This document shows, in pieces, positions 45,315-57,700 of a stretch of DNA of 64,000 nucleotides. The stretch lies in the NCBI GenBank assembly GCA_964030785.1, contig OZ034972.1, forward strand, positions 20,679,683-20,743,682. The letters run 5' to 3'. Every line of letters starts with the position of its first letter. Position 1 is the first letter of the stretch. The notes under the pieces were generated by a model. The model searched no databases and was not told the origin of the DNA. It was given only the letters and a program-made list of their open reading frames with translations. The translations under genes were made by a program, and so were the position numbers. This DNA is from Siderastrea siderea (taxonomy: Eukaryota > Cnidaria > Anthozoa > Scleractinia > Rhizangiidae).

Positions 45315-45996
45315 TTATGAAACAGCTGTTTTGGTTATGTATCTTTTAGCAAGATGTTGATTGAAAAGATTGTATCTGTGCTTGATACGGATAATTTTGA
45401 CTGTACTTTGCAAGGTTTTTGAAACCGCTTTGTTTGGTAATTTGAAATTTATAGCGACGTGTTTACAAGAGTGCAATTTGCATAAATTAGCTTGTTTATT
45501 CAAGCGTGTCAGTAGGTTTTAAAACCTGTTTTCTCTTCCCAAAATGCGGTTTAGTTTTAGTTTGCGATGTTGTGACCATGATTTATATCAGTCACATCCA
45601 CAGATTTTCCAGCCGACATAGAAATGATTTCTTTCTTGGTTTTATCATATACGGGAACATATTGTTTTTGAATTTTTTTAGCGACGTGTTTAAGATAGCA
45701 ATTTGCATAGATTAGCTTGTTCAAGCGTGTCTGTAGGTTTATAAACCTGTAATGTAGACGGTAACATAGCGAGTTCACGGTACGCTCAAGCTCGGAAACT
45801 TCGTTAACTGCAAAACCAAAATGTACTTTTGAATCGTCTGGCAAAGGAATATGAAATACTCCCAGAGGGTGCGAATCTTTCTGTCGAAATTTTTCGAGAA
45901 TTCCTTACAGCGGGGCATTTTTTGGAGAACTCGGCAAGCTGCTGGCCATGTCATCTTAACACGACAAAAAGTGAAAAGTCCTAAAAAGTACAACAA
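45315..45996 (-). pseudogene. Coding-like fragment with frame breaks and a duplicated segment
   Basis: On the minus strand, successive open pieces read RVLQKMPRCKEFSKNFDRKI, then (after a frame shift near 45845) LPDDSKVHFGFAVNEVSELE and LQTRLNKLIYANCYLKHVAK. A further piece has LTRLNKQANLCKLHSCKHVA. The last two derive from a roughly 75-bp DNA segment present at both 45453-45530 and 45680-45752. Composition is protein-like and I do not recognise the family. A dead fragment of a mobile element or gene is likely. Confidence 0.3.
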
Positions 45997-46024
45997 ATCA
46001 CAGTTTACTTAAAGAAAACAAAAT

Positions 46025-46072
46025 ACCAGTCTGCGTAGTCTGCGTGGTCTGCAGTCTGCACAGTCTGCAGGC
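46025..46072. repeat. (AGTCTGC)n short satellite
   Basis: Six or seven imperfect copies of a 7-9-base unit, AGTCTGC/GTGGTCTGC. Confidence 0.75.
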
Positions 46073-47465
46073 TACATTTTAACATGACCGCAATGACTGT
46101 CCTCTCCTCAAATTATTATCTACTACACTTATTTCTTTCACATCTTGTTGTGAGCTGGATTTATATTCTTCAGTAATATGCAGACAATCATTAGTTGACC
46201 TTAACTGAGGTTTCAGTTTTAAATTTAATTTGAAGTTTTTATGCAGTCGTTTTGTTCTAGTGTCAGTTTGACTTTTTAGCCTGTAGCCTACTAGCCCGAT
46301 GGTTGCTCTATCTCCAATTTTGGTCCAACTGGTTTTTTTTACGGGATGTTTTTTTGCATTCCAAGGGTATTGCTGAGTAAACGAAAAAGCTGTTTTAGGC
46401 CTAGTTCAGACGCCGTACCTCTCATGGGCCGTACCAAATACATTTTCGCTCCTAGGTCGTATTTAAGTGGCAAACTTTGCCGTACTCTGAGATTTTGGCT
46501 TGCCTAATTGAAATCTGTCGAAAAAACTCATTTGGACACCGTACAACTGCCAAAAAACTACGTACTACTTGGTACGACACATGGGAGGTGCGGCGTCTGA
46601 ACTGGGCTTTATGCACTCAGGTGCTATAGTGGAAGGGGGACGTATTTGCAAGAATAATCGCGTGTTGTTTTGTCCTCAGAGTATGTCTTAAAAATCGCAA
46701 ATAAGCGAGGATAAGACTTGTCATTTCAACATAGGTCAAGCACGCAATGCGTGCCTATGTTTAGATTGAATGAAATCTAAAAACGTGTTGGGGGAAAAAG
46801 GCATCCACGTATATTCCCCCCTTGGGTTTTCTTGGTGGTGGGGAAGGGTCATCTGGAAACCGAATAGACCTCCGAGGGGAACTTTGTGAAAGCAATGTGG
46901 AGTCGCTAAATTCCTGACACCGGTGCCCGCTCCCCTTTTCTGAAAATGCTATTGTCATAAAAAAAAGCTTCCACTTAGAGGCAAAGATTGCTAAATTTCA
47001 CTTTGAAAGTTTTTGAAGGAGAAACTACCCAATTGCAAGCAGACTAACTTTCTTTTATTCATCTTTTCACCCTCCTCACTTGTGGGAAGCTTTTGTTCGA
47101 CTGTTCTTGCGTCTAATTTTGGCCAGACTTTGAATAATCCGTTTGTTTCCAATCAGGCATGTTATATGTCACGGTGGTAACGAGGTATGTTTTTTTTCGA
47201 TGCTTTTCCCATTTTTGTACGAAAATTTCTGATCCTTGCTGTCCAAAAGCGTGACCAATTTGGTCTCTGATCCTACAAATATGGTACAGCCTGATCCTTG
47301 ATTCCTAAAAAAACTGCTGATCCCGATCCCATGGCCTGTGATCCCTGATCCCAGGGCTGTGATCCCAGATCCCATCCTTCTAATCCCTGATCCCACTCTC
47401 TGAGAGAGTCTGAGAACAAACTTGCTGTTCCATTGCCCCTCACCAACTTTCTGAAAAACAGTTTT

Positions 47466-48780
47466 AGTTATAGTGGTGTGGTACTTTGGAAAACTCTTGG
47501 AACAGCTTGCCCTACGATTTACGGCAAGCAGAATCACTGGACGATTTCCTTTGCAAACTTAATTCCTGTACCCCTTTTCAATAATTTGTCTAACACGGCC
47601 TTTACGTAAATCAGTTTTCCTTTCTTTCTTTCTTTTTATTAATATATGCATATATTTATTTGTTGTAATTAAGAGACTTAAACTGATGAATTTTACCGTG
47701 TATAACAAAGTTGTCATGATGTCATATACCCCTTTGGTCCCCGATCGAATCATCCCATATACCTCGTTACGCCTCTGATATGTTCTTCAATGACCGTTCA
47801 ATGTTTTTTTCCTAATTCATTAGGTGTTAATCCGAAAACTTTTTGTGGTGTTAAGTGATAGCAGGAGTGAAAAGGTTACGGGGTCTTCAGATTGGTCTAA
47901 CAAAACGACTGTATAATTAGCCTTTTTTTCGGGAAAGGGACGGCAAAGGAAAAATCCCGTTCTTTAAAATACCTCACACCTGCCCAGTCTTCCGCTGCGG
48001 AACTGAGAATTAGGAAAAAAAATGAATAACCGGTCTCTATACACTTTATTATGACAAAAGACAACTCATAACTATTTCCTTTTATCATGATTAACGTGAC
48101 TTATTCCTCTCAATATTCAGTTTGAATCCGGCCTTTTGTCCACTGAGAATGTCTTTGCAAATGACAAAATTGAAGATTATTGAGTCTTTTCTGTCCCAAC
48201 AGAGGCTTATGCCGACGCTTAATGAGACGAAAATAAGAAAATGATGCTTAATAAATCTTAATTGCACCATAGATTAGTTCCAGTCGCTTTCACTCGAAAA
48301 TCGAACAAAACGAGGAATTAACTTCACAAAGCGTGACATATAATGAATTGTGGGCACGTTAATTACCGGATAACCTCTAAAAGACATCATCGTTTCTTGC
48401 AGCTGTTTTTCACCCAAATTTGAATCGGCTAACAATTCTAAGCTTTAAAAAGTTTGACCGTATGAAAACAAAAAAGTTTGAGTCAAAAAGCCTTTGAAAA
48501 CCCGCTGCAACAAATGATAACAGTGTGTCATTAATTCAAATGTCAATCATAAATTATTCAGTTAGGCTCGATATAATTCACCTTGGAGACGGGTTTATGC
48601 TATAGATCCGTGTAAGTTCTTGGGCAAACATAACTGAAAATGGCCGTGGTCTAATCTGTATTCGTATTGTCTAAGAATGTGAAAGATGCGATGAAACAAT
48701 CGTGTTTTGTCTTCTCGAAAAAATGAATTTACAACGTCGAGCGAGAGAACATATAATCGGATAAATACGCTGGAAGGAAA
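47466..48780. other. Upstream region of the dynein gene
   Basis: No gene seen. The 5' leader of the dynein heavy chain should end this interval. Confidence 0.5.
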
Positions 48781-51700
48781 ATGGCGGCAACGCGCGAAAG
48801 AAGCGAGGTACGAGTCATGTTTAGCTTATGCAGATTGTCTATGTTTTTGTGGATGTGTTCATTGTAATCCTCGGGATATCATAATCGTATATTGCTGTGC
48901 ACAAAATCCTACGCGTATGTCATAAAGGGGTATTTTCAGGGTAGTGGTCGAGTAATTTATACTGTCCTTAATAAATCGATTCCTGCTGCCATAACAATCG
49001 ACCGAAAGATCGAATTGTTTTAAAAACAATCGGCAGTCAGTGAACGTTTTGTGTTTGTACTTTCGCAGTAAAACCTTTTTTCGTTTATTTTTTTCGTACA
49101 CAAGCCTTTTAGCTTTAAAAATGTCCTGATAAGAACTTGTCAAAGCTGAAAGGTCGTTGTATGACGTTCATTTCGCAGTCGCCTCTTGGAAATATAAACA
49201 ATCTACACGAATTTAGGAATACTACATGATATAGATACCAGTGGCTCGTGACTTGTATCTGTTGGTCAGTTTATGTTCTTATTATTTCGATCATCCTTAA
49301 ATTGTGCAATTTCTTGCAGTTAGGAATCGCAGCCAATTCATTTCAACTTGATCCTTTCAAATTATGGGGTTAAAATGTCGAGTTTTCAATGAAGTGAATC
49401 ACGAAGTTCATGGATCATCAACTATGTGTTTATATTATTTTTATTGTGTTTGTGATAATGGATGTTACATCCTTTGTTTTCAAGAGGAATTCGTTACACT
49501 GCTACTGCAGGTCCCAAGGCAAAAATTTTAAATTTCCTCAAGGAATAATTTCATGATGGGCTCATGTTGTGCAAGTGCTTTATAATTAAGGTCAGCATAC
49601 ATGAGGGGACTTTTCCACTTTGCAGTGACGAATGCAGATCTTCATGTAAGGTTGGGACCAGGGGTCCCTTAACAAAAGTGTTTCAGAAATTAAGAATTTT
49701 GGCCCTCTGGGCTGTAAGGTCAGCGCACATGAGGGGACTGATCACAGGGGGCTTACTCGTTGCTAACTAAACTAAAAAAATTCTAGTTGTCCAAAAACAA
49801 AACAAACATAAACCAAAACTAACTCAAAAAAGGAAAATAATTCTTGTGGGCAAATAAACCAAACCACAAAATAACCACAACTTTTTTTCATACTTGAAAA
49901 TACCCCCTTTCCTCTTCCAAGAAAAAAAGAATTAAAAATACCCCCCCCCCCCTTCAAAATACCCAAATCACGAGTTTCAAGCCTCCCCAAATCCCTCACA
50001 TCCCTTATCACTATTATTCCTGAGTACCCTTCCAAGGGATACCCTTTCTTCTCACGTCACCTCATAATGAAGGCTTAACAAAAAAAGAAGGTTTTCTTTG
50101 TTTTATGAACTTTAAGTGTTCTTTGGATGAATTTTTCTGATTTGTGTCCACTAAAATACTTTTATATTTTTTAGTCAAAAGATCCACCTGACAGCATTTT
50201 GATCACCAAACATCGGGAAATTTTTGACCACCTTCCACCTCTTAGTGCTCCACAGGTATAGTCTACAATAAAGCAATGAAAAAGGCATCATTTATTTTAT
50301 GCATATTTTCAAAAAAGGGAGGTAAGTTTTCAGGTAATTGTAGTATTTCTAAGGGGCCACTTAAAGACCAGAAATTCAAGCAACACTTATAGTCATTGTT
50401 ACACACATGTACACTTGAAAGCACACCTTTGCTTAGTAACATGCCTCCTGGTTTCCCGTGTTTCCCGGATGTCCTCCCGAAACTACAGAAGTGATGACCT
50501 GCAAACAGGCCTTTTTTGTTTTACAGCAAGAACTCTTAATAAATTTATTTAAAAGGCTGCCCCAAATTAAAGTACCATAAAATTACCTTTCAATGAATCT
50601 GTCATCAGCAATTTTATTTTATGATATGAGGCAACCATGATTTTCCAGAAGTCATGCCACTACTAATGTAGCTGATGCCCTAGTAAACATGAGACATGCT
50701 AAAAGTTTGCTGATTATCAATAAGTATTGTTTCTCGACCAATCAGGAAAGAGTCCAGTTTTTTACTTTTTTCCATGAGTTCTGAAAAAGAGTTGTACAGT
50801 GAGCCTTTCTGGCCTGATTTGAGTATTTACACCCCACCCCATTCAAGACATAATAAATGAAAAAAGACATGGGTTTTCAGGGTGTGGTATGAGTAAATTA
50901 CAATATTTATGACCCGTTTGCACTGATTTCATGAATGACTGGCTCTGAGGCTTATATTTTTAATAACTTCTTGTAGCCTGCCTTAAGTGAAAGACCAAGG
51001 ATTGTGGAGTATGGAGCTTATACTCAGGCATCACCAACCAAAGAGAAAAGCCACTATCGGCATACAAGGTGGATAACCTGTGTTGTTCTATTGTAGCCGT
51101 TGATAGATATTATAGGCTTACTGTAATTTGCGAAACGAAACGAAACGAAATGAAAATCTGTATTTTGCGAAAATCTGTAATTTGCGAAATAAAAAGCTGT
51201 ATTTTGCGAAATGAAAATCTATATTTTGCGAATCGAAAATCTGTAATTTGCGAAGGAAGTAGGCGTAGAGGGGCCGAGTGGGCCCGTCCACCCCACGTTT
51301 TTGGGAAAACTTAACTTGAAACTTGGAATCCCTTCAAAGTACCCCTTCGTAAACGATGATCAGTTAATTTGAGGAACTTTGAAGGCGATGATGACACGTT
51401 TTGCCGGCCACAATTTTTGCACGTGGAGTAAAGCAGCAAGAAGGAAATATGATCTAGTTGCGCAATATGACCTTTGGCCTTTGCTATTTATATCTGGTGC
51501 AGGGAAATCTGAGCAACGCACAGAAATTGCTTCAAAATGGGCTAAGCAGCGAGTGTACAACAAAGAAAACAAACCAAACCTTGTTTGCACTTGAGACGTG
51601 AAATTTTTCGTGTAACCAGAAATGTTGGTTATACCAAGATTTTGTGACGCGTGTTTTTCTTTCCGTTATAATTTCCTGGTTAATGGGTCAAGTACAAGTG

Positions 51701-54700
51701 TCCACAAAAATGTTGCCGCGAAATGTTTTAATTACTCTTTTCTGCTTTTTTCTTATATATATTTTTTATTTTGAAAACAGGTGTTTCCTAAAAAAGGATC
51801 GTTGTTTTCCTTTTCTCCCGATCCATCTCATACTAAGTGGCGGGAAGTCACTTTGGTTGCTCTTAGTTGTCTGGGTCTTAGCTTTCCGGGCCTTAGCTTT
51901 CCGGGTCTTAGGTCTTAGTTTTCCGGACACCCCAAGAAAATTTAGAAGGGTGACAGTTGATTTGAGTGTTAACCCTACACCTCAGTATAAGTGCACTCCC
52001 ATAAATAGAGTGCAATAGAATTACCGCAGGAAATAGCTGTTTATAGCATGTTGTGCACAACCTTGTTTAATGCTTTATTCCTGTTTTTTTTTCAGTGATG
52101 CTGTTGCTAACAACTACACACCATCAGCTCAGAGTCTGACAACAAAGTTGATTTATAAAAGACAAGGGAAGACATCTCACCCAGGTATGTTTGTTAAGCT
52201 CCCCCTTTAAAAACAGGTTTTGTGTGAAGCCCATGTCTCTAATAAGTGATCTGCCCCTTTTGGAAGTCAGATTTCATAAAATAATCCCTTGCCCCTCTTT
52301 TAACCCCTTTCCCCATCCCCAGTTTTGTGGTCACAAGTTTTAATATAATAGTTGAAAATATATGGGATGTATTTTTAGCCAATGACGTCACGTTAGTGAC
52401 GTCATATGGCTACTGTCAGAGCCTAAAAATCAACGATAGACGTCTGGATAGACGTTGTACGTACGTGCGATGTCTGTCTTATGATTTGTGAGGCTGGGGG
52501 GATATCCTGTGAGACGATGGGTGGGGGTGTGCACTGGGACACTGAAAGTCTTACCTTATCAGCGGCACAAACCCATACAGCTAATGTTATGGGAGTAAGA
52601 CCCCCGGGGTTTGAAGTGTTTTGCATTCGCAAGTGTGGATCTACTTCGAATGCCTGTTTTGTGTACGTGAGGTCTGGCAGGATTTTATTCGCGTTGTAGT
52701 CCTGTGTTTACTTAGCTGAAGTACAATTTTCCACAGCAGCAAATACAAGACGGACTTGCCAATTTGAGATGTTGTATGAACAGAACGTGGAAATTAACGT
52801 TACATCGATCCCTAATTAACAGTGAAAGAAACAATATTTAAAGCCCAAGTTTATAACGATAGTGAAAAGAGTAGAGTAAAACAGCATAAAATTTTTCGGG
52901 ATTATCTCTCGGTAACAGCGAATCTAAAATTTGCAGTGTCATTTTTGTGTGCGTGTTATAAAACATGAACCCAATTAAAACTAAATCGGAAATTGCGCGG
53001 CTTGTTGCTAGCTATTCTTAAAACTGAAAAACTTGAATGAAACTAGTATTAAAATCCAAGTCACAGTGGTGATCAAGGAATTAGAGGATGGATGTAGTAA
53101 AATCTTAACAAGATACTAAACGTTATTTCGGGGTTATTCATAGCTCAAAGTGTAAAGCGTATGTTGAGAAATTTGCATAGTTGACAGCTGTAATTTCAGC
53201 CTTATAAGGAATGTAACGCAACACTTGAAACATCTCGAACCGACTGAAACAGTACCGAAAGATTAACAACAACAGATATGTGACAAAGCATTCTGACAGA
53301 GACCTGTTGGATCTACTGGAAAGCGAGCTGAATTTGAGCATTTTCGTACTGTTCGAAGGTAAAGCAAACGAAATTTATTCGGCTGTAGGTTGAGACTCCA
53401 AATAAACACGTGAGCTAAAAATAACTTTGTACCGTGGGAAAGTTACAAATGTAAACATACTTTGGTCGATTTGTGAAGTAAAAAGACGAAAATTATTATA
53501 GCCGACTTGATTACAAAGCAAGCAACAAGAAACGCAACAAGCAACAAGAAACGCCGCACATTTGTTTGATGGCAGACTCCTGTTTTGACAATACAATGTA
53601 CTAAGAACGTAAGTGGTTGCCTGAAACGTCTGAAACCTTACAAATTAAACAAAGTAAAGCGAGTCGCGTGTCACGCAAATCACGCAGAGCGTCAAAACGG
53701 CACCCTTTAGAAAGTTGACCGTTTATGAGCACTGAAAAGTATTAGATATTCGCCGGTAGAAGTAAGAAATTAAAAGGTTCAACTGCAACTTGCATTTATT
53801 TCTGAAGTAAAATTGTTAACTTTCCACTGATCTTTGCCTAAATTATGTATGCAATATTTTTCGACGGTGAGTTTAAGTTTAAGTTTACTTGTTTTTGTCT
53901 GTGTTCTTTGAAGAACCGTGAAACAAAGAGCTTTCTTCATTTTTTTTTCTTACTCCGCGTAGTCACGCTGCTGAATCATTACCAGGTTTTATAGTTGATA
54001 ACCACAAGATCTCTTTGATGGTGGTGGGGGGGGGGGCGGCTGAGGGGTTAGGGTGGGACTTACCGGAGGTGTAAAGTCCCATAGGTTGTCAGGACAAATT
54101 TCACCATATTGTGAAAAAAAACGTCATTGGCTCTGCGCGTATTGCGCGCCTATGTTTAATTAGTGTACTCAATAATATGCATCAGAGACCAGATTGAGAT
54201 TAATCCCAAGTAATAGAAGCTGTTACAAAATTCACAGTTCAAATTATAAACCTGCACAATCAAGAAACATAATCTGACATTTGAGAGCTCGAAGTGTCAT
54301 GATGGTCTTGTTAGAGGGTGCTGACTTGATGGGAGGGTTGCCCAATACACACTTATTGTATTTGATCGATTTGTAAAAGCAGCCTTGTGGCAGTATTAAA
54401 CTGTGAGAGGGGTGAATCATTTTGTCCATTAGCATGTCATGGATCTTATTCCTCCATGATGATCTAACCTACAGGTTGTAACTAGTTACTGATGCAGGTT
54501 CTTTTTTTCCTTTTAAATCTGCAACTTAGTTGCCAAGAAGATAAGTCCCAAAAAGCACCACAGTCCTCCTGGAAATGTCATTGAAGAGAAAATCCAACCT
54601 CTTTATGGTGGGAGATCACAATCACCTACTTCTGGGCACTTTTCTACAATTTCTAAAGGAACAGGCCACTTTGTAACTCAGGGACCACCCAGGGCGGGCC

Positions 54701-57700
54701 TCATTATGGGGCACACAAGTCCTCCTCTTGTGGGCCCACCCTCACGTTTTTCACCCCAGCATGAGCATGATCCCACTGAGGGAGAAAGAAAGATTGACCT
54801 CAATACCAGTCCACTGTCAAGCTCCAAGCCACCAAGAGTTAAAAGAGCTAAATCAGCGGAACAATTATTAAAATCAAATGGTCGTTCTCCAAGTCCGCCA
54901 AGTAGCAGCTTGCATTATAACGAAGAAGCAGTGTCAGAGTCTCCAGCCTCTAAAAAGGCAAAAGTGGCTTGGAGTTCAGCTGGGCAAGGGAGGACAAAGG
55001 AACCAAGTCGGAATGAAACTATTGAAACAATTTCAAATGGTCATACAGAATCCGAAATCCACGATCTTGAAGGAAGTTATTCACCCCAAAACATTTCATC
55101 AATGTCTTCATTCAGGGAGTATGATGAGGAGACACTATCTGTATTGAATATTAGTTTCCCTCCATCAACAACTCCTACTCTTGGTCTTTCACGCTCTGTA
55201 TCACCACCTGAATCACAGTTAGAAAGATACAGTAGTCTTGTGGAGAATGCCATTGTTACTAATATGGTGGCGCCATTGCGCAAGGAGTGGAAAAGGAAAA
55301 CGCATGATTTTCTTCCAAAAGACTTACGACAGGATTTTAAGGAAACCTTGGATGAGCTTGATAAGGTAACAGTAATGATGATCAACCTGTTATTTAATGC
55401 AAGGGTCCCTACTTCCCTGGGTAGGAATTGGACCTGGTCACTGTGCCTTTCTTTGTGCCCTTGGCAGTCCCTCTCTAGATCTTCAACCAGGTGTATCAAT
55501 CAGTACTGGCAATTTGTTGGGGCCACTTAGCAACATATTCATTTGGAGGGACATCTGTTACTATATTTTAAGCACTGTTCCAGTGAGCTGTGCTTGCTTG
55601 GAAAATGATGTGATTCTTGTCAATGATGTTATACTGCCACACTAAGTGCTTAAGGTGGCCGAACACAGTTTTCTTGTACCTCTGCATTATTCATTGTTAT
55701 TCTTAAACCACTGGCAGTTGAGCAGCCAAAATTGGCAAGATGCAAGTTCAACTAAAGAAGATTATATCTTGATATGTCTTTTTGGACAGAATGCTGTTGC
55801 CATGGCAATGCAGCTGGTAATAAACCAGCATTAAATAATGAGTTTGATTTATTTTCAGGAAATCCAGTCGTTAGATTTTTTTCATCATTTGTCTCTAGAA
55901 AACTTAGAGCAATACTGGCCTATTGACACTGGTCTCGTGAAATTTTGACAGAGAGATCTTCTGTAATTCTGTGTTTTGCATTTTAACGTTTTCTGAACAT
56001 TTCGTCTGTCAGATTTCAATTTCTGTTTGCAGGCAAGCTACGCGTGTTCTGAACGATTATTCTACCGAATTTCATTAAATTCTAACGAGCGGTTCCGTAG
56101 AAATCAGTGCATTTCCACTGAACCATGCAGTCACAATTTTCTGGTTGACTGCGCATGCGTTGCGTTTGAGAGGGTTCTTGATCTTTCTCGATCCATACAA
56201 CAATCCCAGAAAGGCAGGGTGTTTTCCAATAGTACTACCTTTAATACATTGAAAAACAAACGTTTTCACGCATAACAAACTGTGTGCTTGTTAAGATGGA
56301 AAAGAAAAAATGCTTACAAATTCTTCTCTGAGCAAAATGAAATGATCGCTGTGCAGGCGCCATATTTGTTTTTCTTAGAGCTGTCAGCTTTGTGCGCGCG
56401 CTAATTCACGTCAGCAGAACAAATCGTAGGGCGCGCGCAAACTGTGTTCAGACACCTTAACCTGTGATACCGTCAAATAACCTAGGCCAGGTTACTAAAT
56501 GAAAGGCTTTGCAAGTTTCTCTTCTTTAAAACTTTTTTTCAACACTAGAATAGTGCAAGTTTAAACTGTATTTAAGACAGTTCAAAGACTTCACTGGGAT
56601 TTACTGAATTTTGAGTTCAAAGAAATTTATAACCCTGGTTGTTCTTCTGGTCTGAATCCATTGTTTTTGTTGGCGCCAAGTTTTTTAGTAGGATATTGTA
56701 AGTTACCCTGTGTTCGCACTTGGATGCAAATAATATTATTGTGGTAATTTTTCCAGGAAATGGAGGCAGACTACGTGCACAGTGTGAAGAAAAGTATTCT
56801 GGATTATGTCCTTTTGGATCCTGCGGAACAAAGACGACTTGGTCTTCAAATTCCACAACAAGTAAGTTGGAGAATTTTCCCATTTTTGGTAGTTAGGGAG
56901 CAATGGGCAGAGGTGTGCTGGTGACTAGTTGTTAGTGCTTGAGTGGTTTGAGATTGCCTTTAGTCTCCACATTGTGTTGTGTAGTTTTCTGCATGTGAGA
57001 CCCTCTAGACTACTCCACATTGTCTCTTTCTACCCTGGAGATAACCTTGTACCTGGCTGACAAACCCTTGTAGGGGGAGTAGTAATCTGCCTAGTTTCTG
57101 TATGCAACAAAACCAGTATCACAATTACACACAGTACTTATCTTTCAATATTGCTTTTAAGATGTCAAGAGAACTGGGTAGTGGTGTCATCTGAGAAGCA
57201 ATGGAGTAATAATTTGGTTAAAAATTTTGTGCTGCTTTAACGTTACATGCTGTAGGTTCGTCCCATCCAATACGGAATATGCTTTGTACCTGAACTAGCT
57301 GTAAATACAATGCCATATTGCCATTGCAAGTTTGCAATTAGTATTTAGAGCTGGCTGTGTGGGTTTCTTACAGCCTGTGTGTGGCTTTCCTGAGCGTGCA
57401 AGGTTAACAACAAAATTCTGAAGGTCCTCTGCCATTCCCTGTCATTAATGTGCAATGGAAAGAGCATTTTTTTCAAAAACACATTTACTTAACGTTTTCT
57501 TTATTTAACCGTTCAGGTGCTTTATTCTGCTGGGAGAGAGCGTTTCCCATGGCATCCTTCAGTTGTTACCTGCAGGGAGTTCCTGGACAAAAACCTCTTT
57601 GTAACTCATGTTGTCCTGCGAGAACTATTATACCTGTGGGAATCTCAGTAAGTTTACAATGTAATATGAAGAGAATTAGGAAGGCACCTAATAAAGTTTT

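Larger units (their letters stand above)
43511..47465. mobile_element. Inverted pair of ~650-bp arms enclosing 2.65 kb
   Basis: The left arm (43511-44170) and right arm (46822-47465) are diverged reverse complements: AAAACTGTTTTTCAGAAAGTT at the outer ends, GGGATCGGGATCAGCAG and GACCAAATTGGTCACGCTTT inside, and CCACCACCAAGAAAAC at the inner ends. The arms contain repeated TGGGATC/GGATCA motifs that translate as Gly-Ser-Gly-Ile, a frame I judge not to be a gene. No transposase is seen between the arms. It could be a foldback element or two head-to-head copies of one repeat. Confidence 0.7.

Noticed and set aside
47169..47537. 122-codon minus-strand frame with Gly-Ser-Gly-Ile repeats, also present at 43533-43849
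   Set aside because: The sequence is the arm of an inverted repeat with TGGGATC-type motifs; the frame differs between the two copies.
51379..51594. 71-codon plus-strand frame in dynein intron 3
   Set aside because: Some protein-like composition, but no recognised family, no splice sites and no start context that stands out.
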